From positions 930,001-994,000 of the forward strand of contig VBAC01000001.1 of NCBI GenBank assembly GCA_005883305.1: a stretch of DNA of 64,000 nt, in the 5' to 3' direction. The DNA is from Alphaproteobacteria bacterium (GTDB lineage: Bacteria; Pseudomonadota; Alphaproteobacteria; Sphingomonadales; Sphingomonadaceae). This document shows positions 49,730 to 60,128 of the stretch, in pieces. Position numbers and translations under genes: made by a program. Within the stretch, counting starts at the first letter, position 1. Each line of letters starts with the position of its first letter. The notes beneath the pieces were generated by a model. That model was given only the letters and a program-made list of their open reading frames with translations. It made no database searches and was not told the origin of the DNA.

Positions 49730-50685
49730 GCCCTCAGCCTCCAGCGCATGCGCGCGACCAGCCAGAGGAAGAAGGGCGCGCCGATCAGCGCCGTCACGAC
49801 TCCGATCGGAAGCGTTCGGCCGAGCGGCGCCATGCGCACGGCGAGGTCCGCGGCGGTGAGCAGCAGGGCGCCGATCAGCGCCGCCGGCAGGATCGCACTG
49901 CCGGGATGGCCGCGAGTGAGGCGGCGGGCGAAGATCGGCGCGACCAGGCCGACGAAGCCGATCGCCCCGCAAATCGCGACGCAGGCGCCGACGCCGAGGG
50001 CGGTGAGGCACACGATTTGGAGCCGCAGGCGGGCGACGTCATGGCCCAGCGACTGCGCCACCTCCTCGCCCAGCGCGAGCCGGTCGAGCGCCGGGCCGAG
50101 CCGAATCAGCAGGGCGATCGTCAGCAAGGCGGGCAAGGCGGCGAAGGCGGCCTGGTCGAGGCTTCGGTCGATCAGCGAGCCCATCAGCCAGTCATAGGCG
50201 TCGTAGAAGGCGAAGGGGGAAGGGGCCAGCGCCAGGGCCAGGGTGGTCAGCGCCCCGGCCAGAGCGCTGATCGCCAGCCCGGAGAGGAGCAGGGTGGCGG
50301 TCTCGGCCCGCGGCCCCGCCAGCGCGAGCAACAAGGCGAGCGCGCCCGCCGCTCCAGCCACCGACCCGATCGACAGCGCGACCGGCGCCGCGAAGCCGAA
50401 CAGATAGGCGGTGACGACCGCGCCGAGCGCCGCGCCGCTGGTCGTCCCGGTGAGATCGGGGGAGGCGAGGGGGTTGGCGAACAGGGCCTGGATCGCCGCG
50501 CCCGACGCCCCCAGGGTCGCGCCGTAAGCGAGCGCGAGCAAGGCGCGAGGCAGCCGCAGCTCCGTAAGCACCGCGGTCCCGAGCGCTCGGTCAAGGCCGA
50601 GCAGCGGCGCAAGCGGCCACAACACCGAGGCGGCGAACGCGGCGGCCAGCGCGACGAGCAGGAGGGCGGCGACGGGGCGGGTCAC
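49726..50685 (-). CDS. btuC: FecCD-type ABC permease, cobalamin uptake
   Basis: 319 residues with about ten membrane helices. Family marks: LRLPRALLALAYGATLGASGAAIQALFANPLASPDLTG near the N-terminus and GFVGLVAPIFARRLTRGHPGSAILPAALIGA as the coupling region. Highly alanine and leucine rich. Overlaps btuF and btuD start and stop codons by four bases each, so all are translated together. Confidence 0.85.
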   Translation of the reverse strand: MTRPVAALLLVALAAAFAASVLWPLAPLLGLDRALGTAVLTELRLPRALLALAYGATLGASGAAIQALFANPLASPDLTGTTSGAALGAVVTAYLFGFAAPVALSIGSVAGAAGALALLLALAGPRAETATLLLSGLAISALAGALTTLALALAPSPFAFYDAYDWLMGSLIDRSLDQAAFAALPALLTIALLIRLGPALDRLALGEEVAQSLGHDVARLRLQIVCLTALGVGACVAICGAIGFVGLVAPIFARRLTRGHPGSAILPAALIGALLLTAADLAVRMAPLGRTLPIGVVTALIGAPFFLWLVARMRWRLRA

Positions 50686-51473
50686 CGGGCCGCCTCGCCG
50701 CGCAGCCGCGCGATTTCGCCCATCAGCAAGGGTCCCATGCAGGTCCAGAGCCTCCCGTCGGTCGCGATCGTGCGCGCCCGGCCCGAGAGCCGGGCGGCCG
50801 GGTGCGAGAGCCAGCGCTGCTGGTTCGAATATTGCCCTGCGCGATAGTCGCTCCGAAGCAGGACTGTCGGCGGCGCGACGATCAAAGTCTCCAGCGACAC
50901 CCGGTCCCCCTGCATCGGCCGCTGCCTAAGCCCGGCGAGCCGCATCCATTGCGCCTCGAGGCCCGACGCCGCAACCGTGCGGCCGCCGCCGCCGAGCCAG
51001 ATCGTGTCGCGCGCGGCGGGCGGAGCGCTCCGGATCAGCGCGGCCATTCGGCGCAGCAGCCGGACGCCCTGCTCCTCGCGCCCGAGCGCCCTGGCCAACC
51101 GCCTCACGCTCTCCGCCACGTCGCCGAGGCTTTGCGCGAAGGGGAGGTCGAGCGTGCGCATGCCGAGCCGCTCGGCGATCCGCACCCGGTCGCGCCCGCC
51201 GCCGCCCATCGTCACGACCAGATCGGGCCGGAGCGGCACGACGGAGAGCAGGCTGCCGTCGTTGCGGGCATAGCGGCCCGCCACGCGCCACAAGGGCGTC
51301 TCCCGCTCCTGCTGCGCGAGGTGCGTGACCGAGACGATTTGCTCCGGCGCCGCGAGCAGCATAACCAACTCGTCCGTGCACAGGTTGAGCGACGCCACCC
51401 TTCGCGGAGCCGCTTCGGCCTGCGGCGCCGCGAGGGCGAGGCTAATCGCCGAAAGCGACGCGAAGACCCGCAT
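50682..51473 (-). CDS. btuF: Periplasmic cobalamin-binding protein
   Basis: 263 residues, signal peptide MRVFASLSAISLALAAPQAEA. Class III binding protein: RVASLNLCTDELVMLLAAPEQIVSVTH at the start, DLVVTMGGGGRDRV in the middle. The ATG at 51473 lies 32 bases inside the end of btuB, so the genes overlap. Ligand is inferred from the riboswitch. Confidence 0.8.
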   Translation of the reverse strand: MRVFASLSAISLALAAPQAEAAPRRVASLNLCTDELVMLLAAPEQIVSVTHLAQQERETPLWRVAGRYARNDGSLLSVVPLRPDLVVTMGGGGRDRVRIAERLGMRTLDLPFAQSLGDVAESVRRLARALGREEQGVRLLRRMAALIRSAPPAARDTIWLGGGGRTVAASGLEAQWMRLAGLRQRPMQGDRVSLETLIVAPPTVLLRSDYRAGQYSNQQRWLSHPAARLSGRARTIATDGRLWTCMGPLLMGEIARLRGEAAR

Positions 51474-53301
51474 ACACCGTCCGTCCCGCGGTGTTGTAGC
51501 CGACCACGTCCTGATAATCGGCGTCGAAGGCGTTTTCCGCCCGTGCATAAGCTTCCACGCCGCCCATCAGGCGATAGGCGATGTTCATGCTGGCCAGTGC
51601 ATAATCATGCAGCCTGACCGTCGCGGCGGGAAACAGGTCGAAATCGCTATCCGTGCGTGCGCCGACATAGGCGAGGCTCGCGCCCCAGCGGAATCGCCCG
51701 ACGGTCCCGTAGCCGGACAAATTGGCGCTGCTTCGGGGCCGGCGCACCTCGCGCACCAGCATCGTGCCCGCTACCCGCTGCTCGTCGGCGTCCAGCCAGG
51801 CATAATTGGCCGTGAGGTTGAGCCAGCCGGCGTGGCGGTAGCCGGCCGAGAGCTCGACGCCTTCGCGGCGGCTGACACCGTCGGCATTCGCGGTGCTCGA
51901 CGAGAAGGTGGCCGGGTCGAACACGTCGACGATCTCGTCGTGCAACCGGGCGGAGAAATAGGTCGCGCCGAGTGAGAAATGCGCGTCGCTCCAGCTCATG
52001 CCCGCCTCCCAGCCGCGCGACCGTTCGGGCTGGAGGCCGGGATTGCCGGCGAAGGAGCCGGGGAAGAAGCCGTAGAGGTCGTAGAAGGTCGGCTGGGCGA
52101 TTCCTTCACCATAAGCGGCGTGGAATCCAAAGCCTTCCATCGGGCGCACCAGAACGGAGGCGCGGAAGGTGGTGGCGTCGGCGAAGGCGCTGAAGGCGTC
52201 ATGGCGCGCGGCGAGGTCGGTGACGATCCAATCGGCCCATTGCGCGCGCCACTCGCCGGCGAAGGCGGTCAGGCGGCGGCTGCGGGCTTGGTCGGTGCCG
52301 CCGAAATAGCCGGTGTCGCGCCCGCGGAAGCCCTCGTCCTCATGCTCGATCGCGGCGGTCAGGCGGTGGCCGCCGATCCGGCGGGACAGCTGGGCGCCCA
52401 GCGTCAGCCGGTCGCCGAAGGTGCTGTTGATCGCAGCGCCCGCGAGCAGGTTGCGGTTCGCGCTGTCGAGATAGGAAGCCTGGCCTTCCGCGCTCCAGCC
52501 GCCCCATTCGCCCAAGGCCCAGCCGCGCACCGCCGCGATCCGGTTCTTCGTCTCGTCGAGCGTGTCGGCGCGGGTGAAGAAGAGCGGATCGAAGCCGTCA
52601 TATTCGCTGTCGCCGGCGATATAATGGCCGACGAGGCCGAGGCGGATGCTGCTCGAGGGCCGCGCTTCGACCTTGAGGCTGGCCGACAGGTTGTCGAACC
52701 CGTCCCGCTCCCCCCCGGAGCCGAACGAATCGATACCGTCGCTGCGAAGCCATCCCGCCGACGCCATGACGCCAATATCTCCCGCCGTGAGCGCATAGCG
52801 GCCGGCGAGGCGGCTGCTGTCGAGGCTGCCATATTCGGCCGTGCCCTCGAAGCCCGCGGCAGCGAAGGCATCCACACTCTCCGCCGCGACCACGCCGCCG
52901 AGCGCCTCGCTGCCCCACAGGGCCGATTGCGGCCCGCGCACGATTTCGATCCGCGACAGCGAGTCCGAGGTCAGCAGCTCGAAGCGCGCCTCGTTGCCGG
53001 CGGCGGGATCGTTGAAGCGGATGCCGTCGAGGAAGACCAAAGTGTGGTTGGCCTCGGCGCCGCGTATGCGGACCTGGGTCTGGGTGCCGCGCGGGCCGGT
53101 GCTGGCCACCGCGAGGCCCGGCGTAAGGCGCAGCAGGTCGGGGACGGCGGGTAGCGAGAGATCGTCCAGCGCCTCCTCGTCGAGCACGGTCGTCGAAGCG
53201 GCGGCCTGGTCCTGCGCCAGCGGCTCGCGCGAAGCCGTGACGACGATCGGCGCCTCGGCCGGCTGCAGCGCCAATGTTGAGATGAAATACAAGATATTCA
53301 T
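51442..53301 (-). CDS. btuB: TonB-dependent outer membrane cobalamin receptor
   Basis: 619 residues. Short N-terminus, a TonB-box-like APIVVTA at 17-23, plug domain with LRLTPGLAVASTGPRGTQTQVRIRGAEANHTLVFLDG, then a beta-barrel ending in the aromatic/hydrophobic VYAGLRVAFGD. AGGAGGAT is placed 4-11 bases before the ATG. A cobalamin riboswitch immediately upstream makes BtuB the best name. Confidence 0.85.
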   Translation of the reverse strand: MNILYFISTLALQPAEAPIVVTASREPLAQDQAAASTTVLDEEALDDLSLPAVPDLLRLTPGLAVASTGPRGTQTQVRIRGAEANHTLVFLDGIRFNDPAAGNEARFELLTSDSLSRIEIVRGPQSALWGSEALGGVVAAESVDAFAAAGFEGTAEYGSLDSSRLAGRYALTAGDIGVMASAGWLRSDGIDSFGSGGERDGFDNLSASLKVEARPSSSIRLGLVGHYIAGDSEYDGFDPLFFTRADTLDETKNRIAAVRGWALGEWGGWSAEGQASYLDSANRNLLAGAAINSTFGDRLTLGAQLSRRIGGHRLTAAIEHEDEGFRGRDTGYFGGTDQARSRRLTAFAGEWRAQWADWIVTDLAARHDAFSAFADATTFRASVLVRPMEGFGFHAAYGEGIAQPTFYDLYGFFPGSFAGNPGLQPERSRGWEAGMSWSDAHFSLGATYFSARLHDEIVDVFDPATFSSSTANADGVSRREGVELSAGYRHAGWLNLTANYAWLDADEQRVAGTMLVREVRRPRSSANLSGYGTVGRFRWGASLAYVGARTDSDFDLFPAATVRLHDYALASMNIAYRLMGGVEAYARAENAFDADYQDVVGYNTAGRTVYAGLRVAFGD

Positions 53302-53399
53302 TCTATCCTCCTGAAACGACACGTTTATGTCGCCTCGGAGGAGCCGCTCGCGCGGCGCCACGCATCCCTGGCTGATCCCGGCCGGATGCGGACGACGGC

Positions 53400-53549
53400 G
53401 GAGGCAGGTCTCCTGGCTCACGGCTCGATCGCTTCGGCATCCTTTGCGGATGGCAAGCTCGCCGCTTACAGTTGCGGGCACAGCGCCGGATTTTCACCGG
53501 CTTCCCATTTTCACCGCCGTGCCAGGGCCCATGAAAGTACGACTTTCAT
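53400..53549 (-). promoter_or_regulatory. Cobalamin riboswitch upstream of btuB
   Basis: Read on the minus strand: ATGAAAGTCGTACTTTCAT hairpin, then GCCGGTGAAAATCCGGCGC, the B12 box GCTGTGCCCGCAACTGTAAG, and the closing AGCCAGGAGACCTGCC, all canonical for the cobalamin aptamer. It ends about 100 bases before the btuB ATG, whose Shine-Dalgarno may be masked by the expression platform. High B12 should shut the operon off. Confidence 0.92.
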
Positions 53550-53695
53550 GGGGATCTTGACGGGCGGCACCTTCGCTCGGAACGGGTTATTGCGCCGCAG
53601 CATGGCTTGTCAATCGCGGCCTCAGCCTGTAGAGCGCGCTCTGCATTTCCGCCAGGCTGGTCGGAACCAGCCAAAACCCACGGAAGATCAAAGAC

Positions 53696-53926
53696 ATGAA
53701 GACCGACACCCACCCCGATTACCACATGATCAAGGTGCAGATGACCGACGGCACCGTGTACGAAACCCGCTCCACCTGGGGCAAGGAAGGCGACACGCTG
53801 CAGCTCGACATCGATCCGACGGTCCATCCGGCCTGGACCGGCGGCAGCGGCAAGATGCTCGACACCGGCGGTCAGGTGGCGCGCTTCAACAAGCGCTTCG
53901 GCGGTCTCTCCCTCGGCAAGAAATAG
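53696..53926 (+). CDS. rpmE: Large ribosomal subunit protein bL31
   Basis: 76 residues, the cysteine-free (C-) form with no zinc ribbon: [37 protein letters not shown], and [11 protein letters not shown]. It diverges from the cobalamin operon, whose riboswitch ends about 150 bases upstream. Confidence 0.96.
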   Translation: MKTDTHPDYHMIKVQMTDGTVYETRSTWGKEGDTLQLDIDPTVHPAWTGGSGKMLDTGGQVARFNKRFGGLSLGKK

Positions 53927-53933
53927 CCAGTTG

Positions 53934-54458
53934 ATGGGGGCCGCGCCGGTCCTCGAAACCGAACGCCTCGTCCTGCGCCCGTTCGGCGCGGGCGACGTCG
54001 ACGCGCAAGCGACGATGATGAGCGATCCGGCCGTCATGCGCCATATCGGCGGCAAGGGGCTGTCGCGCGAGGAGGCGTGGCGCAAATTGCTGTGCGGTGC
54101 CGGTTGCTGGAGCGTCTTCGGCTGGGGCTATTGGGCGATCGCGCGGCGCAGCGACGGGGTCATGATCGGCCAGCTCGGCTTCGCCGACTTCAAGCGCGAC
54201 ATCACTCCCAATGTCGAGAACGTGCCGGAAATGGGTTGGCTGTTCGCCGCCGAGGCCAGCGGACGGGGCTATGCCACCGAGGCGGGCCTGGCCGCGCTCG
54301 ACTGGATCGAGGCCGCGCACGACCGGCCCGAAGTGGTAGCGATCATCGACGAGGGCAATGCGCCGTCGATCCGGGTCGCCGAGAAGCTCGGCTTCGACGA
54401 AAGAGGCCCCGCCACCTATCGCGACGAGCCCATCCTCCTGTTCCGGCGGCGGCCTTAG
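53934..54458 (+). CDS. GNAT family N-acetyltransferase (RimJ/RimL-like)
   Basis: 174 residues. Start ETERLVLRPFGAGDVDA, then motif A with EMGWLFAAEASGRGYATEAGLAALDWI (the acetyl-CoA phosphate loop) and NAPSIRVAEKLGFDE. Often acetylates protein N-termini or antibiotics; substrate unknown. ATG at 53934; a TTG just before is less likely. It follows rpmE by 7 bases. Confidence 0.85.
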   Translation: MGAAPVLETERLVLRPFGAGDVDAQATMMSDPAVMRHIGGKGLSREEAWRKLLCGAGCWSVFGWGYWAIARRSDGVMIGQLGFADFKRDITPNVENVPEMGWLFAAEASGRGYATEAGLAALDWIEAAHDRPEVVAIIDEGNAPSIRVAEKLGFDERGPATYRDEPILLFRRRP

Positions 54459-54478
54459 GGTCGACATTCAATTTTCAT

Positions 54479-54564
54479 CGTCATTCCCGCGAAAGCGGGA
54501 ATCCAGCTTCTTCAACCGCTTACGAAGAGAAACGAGCTGGACCCCCGCTTTCGCGGGGGTGACG
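54479..54564. repeat. Paired-hairpin repeat, family D (related to C)
   Basis: CGTCATTCCCGCGAAAGCGGGAATCCAGC then a spacer, then GCTGGACCCCCGCTTTCGCGGGGGTGACG. Same plan as family C (CGAAAGCG hairpins with CCAGC arms) but different bases. It lies between convergent genes. Confidence 0.8.
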
Positions 54565-54624
54565 GCAATGGAAACATCCTAAGCCAAACAAGCGGCTGGC
54601 TAGATGTCGATCCGGCCTCAGCGC

Positions 54625-54876
54625 TCAGCCTTCATTGTCGTAATCGCGCCACTGGCGGGCGGTCAGGCAGACGCGCCGGTACTGGTGCGTGCTGCTGGTG
54701 GTGATCCGGCGGCAGATCCGGCGCTCGCCGTTGGCATCGGTGCCCTCGCCGGTGTCGGCATTCTGCGGCGCCTCGCGATTCTCGGAGGAAAGCCCCGCGC
54801 CGCTCCCGGCCTGCCCCTGGTCGGCCTGGAAAGCAGAAAAAGAAAGAAAAGCAACGCTGACCAGCACCAAGCTCAT
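54625..54876 (-). CDS. Small secreted protein with paired-Cys RVC motif (paralogue)
   Basis: 83 residues. Signal peptide MSLVLVSVAFLSFSAFQA; Gly/Glu/Asn-rich middle; C-terminal ICRRITTSSTHQYRRVCLTARQW, two cysteines 14 apart. Same arrangement as the 94-residue protein at 37596-37880 (there 15 apart). No function known; seems to be a recurrent small family of this lineage. CTTATG-like start with AGGA 8 bases upstream. Confidence 0.65.
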   Translation of the reverse strand: MSLVLVSVAFLSFSAFQADQGQAGSGAGLSSENREAPQNADTGEGTDANGERRICRRITTSSTHQYRRVCLTARQWRDYDNEG

Positions 54877-54965
54877 AAGAAATCCTCCGCCCGCATTCAG
54901 ATCGAATGGCGCGCATAAAGGAACCGTGTCTGTCTTGCAAGGCGCTGATCGCAAACAATTTTGTA

Positions 54966-56057
54966 TCAGGCGCGGGGCGGGCTCGGACGGGAGGAAACCT
55001 GTCTTTTGCCGTCGATGACGATCGGTGAGGCGAGCCCCGGAGGCCCGTCGCCACCGATCCGCATCCCTCGGGCGATGACCTGCGGATCGGCAAAAACCTG
55101 GGCGAGATCGTTGATCGGCCCCGCCGGGATGCCGGCGGCGGCGAGGGCCGTGAGCAATTCGTCGCGCCGGCGAGACGAGATGGCGTTGGTGAGCACGGCG
55201 TCGAGGGCCGCCCGGTTCCGGACGCGGTCGGCATTGGTGGCGAAGCGGGCATCTTCCGCGACGCCGAGGAGGGCGCAGAGACGCCGGAACTGGCCGTCAT
55301 TGCCGACCGCGACGACCAGCTCGCCATCCGCGGCCGTGAAGGTCTGGTAGGGCGCGATATTGGGATGGGCGTTGCCGTGACGTCGCGGCGGCTCGCCGGT
55401 GACGAAATAGTTCATCGCCTGATTGGCGAGCACCGCCACCTGCGTGTCCAGCAGCGCGATGTCGATATGGCAGCCCGAGCCGGTCGCATCGCGCCCGCGA
55501 AGCGCGGCCAGGATAGCGGTCGTCGCGTACATGCCGGCGAAGAGGTCGGCATAGGCGACCCCGGTCTTCTGCGGCTTACCGTCCGGCTCGCCGGTCAGAT
55601 CCATGATCCCGCCCATCGCCTGGACGACGAAATCGTATCCCGCACGGGCGGCATAGGGCCCGTCCTGGCCGAAGCCGGTGATCGAGCAATAGACGAGGCA
55701 CGGATTGACCGCCTTCAGGCTCTCGAAATCGAGCCCGAAGCGCGCCAGCCCACCGACCTTGAAATTCTCGATCAAAACGTCCGCCTCGCGGGCCAGCGCG
55801 CGGACCTGCTCTTGCCCCGCCTGCGTCTCCAGATCCACGGCGACCGACGATTTGCCGCGGTTGCAGGCGTGGAAATAGGCGGCGCTGCCGTCGGCGGCGA
55901 AGGGCGGGCCCCAATGGCGGGTATCGTCGCCGCAGCCGGGCCGCTCGACCTTGACCACCTCGGCGCCGAGATCGGCCAGCAGCTGCCCGGCCCACGGCCC
56001 GGCGAGGATTCGTGCCAGCTCTAAGACCTTCAGGCCCTGAAGCGGCTGGTCCGTCAA
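54966..56057 (-). CDS. CaiB/BaiF-family CoA-transferase (probably glutarate)
   Basis: 363 residues. Family III CoA-transferase: [30 protein letters not shown] at the start, [11 protein letters not shown] and the catalytic-Asp region [18 protein letters not shown]. Its ATG overlaps the gcdH stop, so the pair is co-translated. CaiB-family enzymes next to glutaryl-CoA dehydrogenase often activate glutarate with succinyl-CoA, as in SUGCT; that reaction is inferred here. Confidence 0.85.
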   Translation of the reverse strand: MTDQPLQGLKVLELARILAGPWAGQLLADLGAEVVKVERPGCGDDTRHWGPPFAADGSAAYFHACNRGKSSVAVDLETQAGQEQVRALAREADVLIENFKVGGLARFGLDFESLKAVNPCLVYCSITGFGQDGPYAARAGYDFVVQAMGGIMDLTGEPDGKPQKTGVAYADLFAGMYATTAILAALRGRDATGSGCHIDIALLDTQVAVLANQAMNYFVTGEPPRRHGNAHPNIAPYQTFTAADGELVVAVGNDGQFRRLCALLGVAEDARFATNADRVRNRAALDAVLTNAISSRRRDELLTALAAAGIPAGPINDLAQVFADPQVIARGMRIGGDGPPGLASPIVIDGKRQVSSRPSPPRA

Positions 56058-57244
56058 AAGGCGGCGATTCCCGTAATCGCGCGGCCCAGGATCAGCGCGT
56101 GGACGTCGTGCGTGCCCTCATAGGTATTGACCGTTTCGAGGTTCGCCGCATGGCGCATGACCTGGAATTCGGCGCTGATTCCGTTGCCGCCGTGCATGTC
56201 ACGCGCGATTCGGGCGATCTCCAGCGCCTTGCCGCAATTGTTGCGCTTGATCATGCTGATCGTCTCGGGGATCAGCTCCCCCGCGTCGAGCCGCCGGCCG
56301 ACGCGCAGCGCCGCTTGCAGGCCGAGGCCGATCTCGGTGACCATGTTCGCGAGCTTCAGCTGGACGAGCTGGGTGGCGGCCAGCGGACGGCCGAACTGCT
56401 TGCGCTCCAGAGTGTAGCCGCGCGCGGCGTGGAAGCAGGCCTCGGCGGCGCCCATCGAGCCCCAGGCGATGCCGTAGCGGGCGCGATTGAGGCAGCCGAA
56501 CGGGCCGGCCAGGCCGGAGACATTCGGCAGCAGATTCTCTTGCGGAACCTCGACCTCGTCCATCACGATTTCGCCGGTGATCGAGGCGCGAAGCGAGAGC
56601 TTCTCCCTGATCTTGGGCGCTGAGAGGCCCTTCATGCCCTTCTCGAGCACGAAGCCCTTGATCCGACCCTCATGCTCGTCCGACTTGGCCCAGACCACGA
56701 AGACGTCGGCGATCGGGGAATTGGTGATCCACATCTTGGCCCCTGAGAGGACGTAGCCGCCGTCCACCTTCTTTGCCCGGGTACGCATGCTGCCGGGGTC
56801 GGAGCCCGCATCGGGCTCGGTCAGGCCGAAGCAGCCGATCCATTCGCCCGACGCCAGCTTCGGCAGGTATTTCCGCCGTTGCTCTTCGCTCCCATAAGCA
56901 TTGATCGGGTGCATGACGAGGCTCGACTGGACCGACATGGCCGAGCGGAACCCGCTGTCGACCCGCTCGACCGCCCGGGCGATCAGGCCGTAGCTGACGT
57001 AATTGAGTCCGGCGCCGCCATATTCGTGGTCGATCGTGGCGCCGAGCATTCCGAGCTCGCCGAGCTCGTTCATGATCTCCCGGTCGAAGCGCTCCTCCAG
57101 ATAAGCGCTGGTGACCCGCGGCTGAAGCTTCTCCTGCGCATAGCCCTCGGCCGTGTCGCGGACCATCCGCTCCTCGTCGGAAAGCTGCGCGTCGAGCGCG
57201 AACGGGTCCGCCCAGTCGAAGGGCAGGGGTCTCGGATCGGCCAT
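56054..57244 (-). CDS. gcdH: Glutaryl-CoA dehydrogenase
   Basis: 396 residues, acyl-CoA dehydrogenase fold; oxidises and decarboxylates glutaryl-CoA to crotonyl-CoA in lysine and tryptophan breakdown. [37 protein letters not shown] and the catalytic Glu376 in [11 protein letters not shown] are as in GcdH. The adjacent CoA-transferase supports the call. ATG at 57244 with AGGG upstream. Confidence 0.93.
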   Translation of the reverse strand: MADPRPLPFDWADPFALDAQLSDEERMVRDTAEGYAQEKLQPRVTSAYLEERFDREIMNELGELGMLGATIDHEYGGAGLNYVSYGLIARAVERVDSGFRSAMSVQSSLVMHPINAYGSEEQRRKYLPKLASGEWIGCFGLTEPDAGSDPGSMRTRAKKVDGGYVLSGAKMWITNSPIADVFVVWAKSDEHEGRIKGFVLEKGMKGLSAPKIREKLSLRASITGEIVMDEVEVPQENLLPNVSGLAGPFGCLNRARYGIAWGSMGAAEACFHAARGYTLERKQFGRPLAATQLVQLKLANMVTEIGLGLQAALRVGRRLDAGELIPETISMIKRNNCGKALEIARIARDMHGGNGISAEFQVMRHAANLETVNTYEGTHDVHALILGRAITGIAAF

Positions 57245-57299
57245 CTTTTCCCTCGCTTGCGCCCGCCCGGTAGCGGTTCGCGCCGCGGCGGGAAACAGC

Positions 57300-58829
57300 T
57301 TATTCCGTGCCGTGCGGCGCCGGGGCGGGCGTGGGGCCGGGCGGCGCCTCCCCATCCGGCTTGCCCTCGATCATTCCGCGAGGCCGTCCTCCGGCCGCCT
57401 GCTGCATCAGCTCGTTCGCCGCCGCGGCAAGGCTTCGGTCGTGCGGATTGGCGACGAGCGGCGCGAGCAGGCGCAGGGCTTCGTCATAATCGCCCCTCTC
57501 GATCAGCACCCGCGCCGCGTTGAGGGATATGGAAGCGACCTGGGGCGCCAACTGGCCTGCCCTGACCAGCAGGTCGCGAGTCTCCTCGGAAGCGGAGGCA
57601 AGATCTCCGTGGAGGCTTTCGACGTAGCGAATCAGCGCCTGAAAGTGGGTCGGGTCCGCCGCGCGGGCGCGTCCGAACCATAAGGTCGCCGAAGCCGAGG
57701 CGCTTTCCGGCGCGCCGTCCGCCTTGGCCAGGGCCAAATAGCGCATGCCCTTCAGATACATGAGGTCGGCATCGTTCGGCGCGCTCGCCAGCAGCCGGTC
57801 GAGCAGCCGGTCCGCGCTCGCGCCGTCGCCGTAGAGCAATTCCGCATGGGCGAGCACGCGCATCGCCAGCGGATCCTCGGGATAGCGCCTCGCGGCGGCG
57901 CGGATGCGCTGGAGATAGGGCTGGCGTCTGTCCTCGGCGATTCCCACCCGCAGCGCAGCCTCGTAGAGAATCATATCGCCGGTCGAGGTGGGCATTGTCG
58001 TCACGACGATCGGCGGGGGGGCGGCGGCGCTCGCCCGCTGCGCCTGGCGGTAGGCGATCTGGCCGCCCTGGATGTAGCGCCTGAGTTCGCGTGTCAGAGC
58101 GTCGGGAGTCATGCCCGTCGCGGCGAGCAGCGCGTCCGTGCCGCTGGGGCTCCTCCGGAAGGCCCGGAGGAACTGGGACAGCGCCCGCTGCCGCTCCGGC
58201 GTGCTGTAGAAATAGTGAACGAGCAGCCAGCTCTGCGCGTAATAGGCCGCCCCGGCCTCGGCGTTGAGGCCGTCGGTTCCGCCGTTGAGCACCCGCTCCA
58301 TCGGCAGCCAGGCGCCGTCGAGGATCGACGAGGCCCGGCCGCGCGAATAATTGCCGATGTCGATGTGATCGCCGCTGAAGCGCACCGTCGAGAAATATTC
58401 GGCGAAGCCCTCCACGTACCACGTCGGGTAGGTGTTGGGCATGTGCTGCCACATGAAATGATGGGTATATTCGTGGAACAGGATCTCCGTCCCGCGGCTC
58501 TCCGCGCGGGCGTCGACGATCGCGGCGATGCCGTCGTCCGAAGCCATGTAATAGCCGGCCGTGCTCATGGGGACTTCCCGCACCATGCGCAGATCCGCGA
58601 TCCCGTCGACGAAATAGACGTGGAGCTTGGGCGCCGGCCGGTCGCTCGAAGCCAGCCTGCGAAGCAGCCGGTCGAAATCCTCGAGCAGCAGGCTTCGTTC
58701 GCGAAGCTGGGATTCGGACATGTTGCCGTAGAGGACGAAGCTCGGGCTCTCGGCGCGCCGCCATTCAGCCCGAGCGGGAGCCAGGGCGAGCAGCCAGCCT
58801 ATGATTACGAACGCGATCCCCCGCCACAT
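57300..58829 (-). CDS. Exported HExxH metallopeptidase-like protein with TPR tail
   Basis: 509 residues; family not recognised beyond zincin plus TPR. Signal peptide [21 protein letters not shown]. The motif HEYTH at 119-123 and EGFAEYF from Glu140 fit a gluzincin zinc site. Residues 280-470 are helix repeats of the TPR kind ([62 protein letters not shown]). The C-terminus is Pro-rich. Substrate unknown. Not in an obvious operon. Confidence 0.75.
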   Translation of the reverse strand: MWRGIAFVIIGWLLALAPARAEWRRAESPSFVLYGNMSESQLRERSLLLEDFDRLLRRLASSDRPAPKLHVYFVDGIADLRMVREVPMSTAGYYMASDDGIAAIVDARAESRGTEILFHEYTHHFMWQHMPNTYPTWYVEGFAEYFSTVRFSGDHIDIGNYSRGRASSILDGAWLPMERVLNGGTDGLNAEAGAAYYAQSWLLVHYFYSTPERQRALSQFLRAFRRSPSGTDALLAATGMTPDALTRELRRYIQGGQIAYRQAQRASAAAPPPIVVTTMPTSTGDMILYEAALRVGIAEDRRQPYLQRIRAAARRYPEDPLAMRVLAHAELLYGDGASADRLLDRLLASAPNDADLMYLKGMRYLALAKADGAPESASASATLWFGRARAADPTHFQALIRYVESLHGDLASASEETRDLLVRAGQLAPQVASISLNAARVLIERGDYDEALRLLAPLVANPHDRSLAAAANELMQQAAGGRPRGMIEGKPDGEAPPGPTPAPAPHGTE

Positions 58830-58898
58830 CCACTGTCCCCCCCGTGTCCTGGCGGCGACCAGCCTAGACGTTCGGCCCCCCGCGGCAACCCCGTAGGA

Positions 58899-59849
58899 TT
58901 ACGTGGATCGGCGGCGCCCGACGGTGACGAACAGGCCCCCTTCGCCGCCAAGGCTGCGCATCCAGCCCACCTGCGCGGCCCAGGCCTCGAGCGGCCAGCA
59001 ATCGGCGGAGGGCTCGAACAGGTTGTCGGGCTCGTCGCCGGCGATCGTGCTGGGATAGGTGCGCAGCCACTCGACCCCGTCTTCGGCGAACCAGCGGCGG
59101 ACCTCGCCGACGCTGTGGCGATGCTCCTCGGGATGGCGATACTGGTCGCGAAGCCACGCCTCGCGGCGGGCCGGCTCGGCCTTGCGGTCGCGCAGGACGG
59201 GGTCGAAGGGAATCCAGCGAAGGCCGGTAAGGCGGGCGACGCCGCGCCGCAGCCTGAGGGGAATCCGCGCAATGCGGTTGTAGAGGCCGAGTACGATCAT
59301 TCCGCCGGGGCGCGCAGCGCGGACGATGCGGGAGAAGGCCGCGCGGGGGTCGGGCGTGTGATGGAGCACTCCGGAGGAGTAGACGAGGTCGAACGCTCCA
59401 GCCTTGAGCGGCAGGGCGTTGAGGTTCGCCTCGACGAAGGTCACCTGGTCGATTCCGTAGCGTCGCGCCGCATCGGCGCCGAGCTTCAACGCCTCGCGCG
59501 ACAGATCGAGGGCGACGATCACGCGGTCGGCGCGGGCGAGAAACAGGCTCGTCTGACCGGTGCCGCAGCCGATCTCGGCGATCCGCGCATCGCCGGGGAG
59601 GGATCGGTCGAGCAATTGCGCGAAGGCGCTGCGCCCCGCCCTGGCGCGCAGCCAGGTGAGGCTGTCGCCGGGCGGGTAGCCGGGGAAGGGCGCCGCATTG
59701 TAGAAATTGCGAACCGTCTCGGTGCGGGCGTCGGCGTCGAGGCGAAGGCAGGAAATGCCGTCCGGCGCCGGCCATTGCCTGCCGCAGCCTTCGCAGCACA
59801 GCGCGGCGTCGAGCGAGGCCTGGCAGAGCGGGCAGGCGAGAAGCGTCAC
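58899..59849 (-). CDS. Class I SAM-dependent methyltransferase with Trm112-like zinc knuckle
   Basis: 316 residues. Cysteines 6, 9, 19 and 22 (CPLCQ and CEGCG) form a likely zinc site, like Trm112 and many natural-product methyltransferases. SAM motif I EIGCGTG is at 92-98, motif IV is VYSSGVLHHTPDP. Substrate unknown. It lies 66 bases after the DUF5989 gene in the same direction, so may belong to that operon. Confidence 0.82.
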   Translation of the reverse strand: MTLLACPLCQASLDAALCCEGCGRQWPAPDGISCLRLDADARTETVRNFYNAAPFPGYPPGDSLTWLRARAGRSAFAQLLDRSLPGDARIAEIGCGTGQTSLFLARADRVIVALDLSREALKLGADAARRYGIDQVTFVEANLNALPLKAGAFDLVYSSGVLHHTPDPRAAFSRIVRAARPGGMIVLGLYNRIARIPLRLRRGVARLTGLRWIPFDPVLRDRKAEPARREAWLRDQYRHPEEHRHSVGEVRRWFAEDGVEWLRTYPSTIAGDEPDNLFEPSADCWPLEAWAAQVGWMRSLGGEGGLFVTVGRRRST

Positions 59850-59915
59850 GATGCTGGACCCCGTTGCCGCATCGTCAGCGCGGAAAACCGGTTCCCACTT
59901 TTCCGCACGATGCTC

Positions 59916-60128
59916 CTAGAAGATCGAATAGATGAACGGCGCCAACGCCTCGATGCCCGCCGCGAGGATCAGGAGGAAGCCGGTGACGCACAGGAAGATC
60001 GCCAGCGGCATGATCATCCTCTTCTCCGATCCGCCGCGCCACAGGCCCCGCGCGAGGTGGGCGGTCGAGCCGAAGGCGCTGGCGAGAACGGCAAGCTGGC
60101 GCCGGAAGCGTCCGCGCTGGGGGATCAT
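59916..60128 (-). CDS. DUF5989 small membrane protein
   Basis: 70 residues. The C-terminal half IFLCVTGFLLILAAGIEALAPFIYSIF is the DUF5989 type, a single helix with an APFIY ending, usually next to a carbamoyltransferase and SxtJ. The N-terminal half is basic. ATG at 60128 overlaps the carbamoyltransferase stop by four bases. No SxtJ gene is visible here. Confidence 0.75.
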   Translation of the reverse strand: MIPQRGRFRRQLAVLASAFGSTAHLARGLWRGGSEKRMIMPLAIFLCVTGFLLILAAGIEALAPFIYSIF

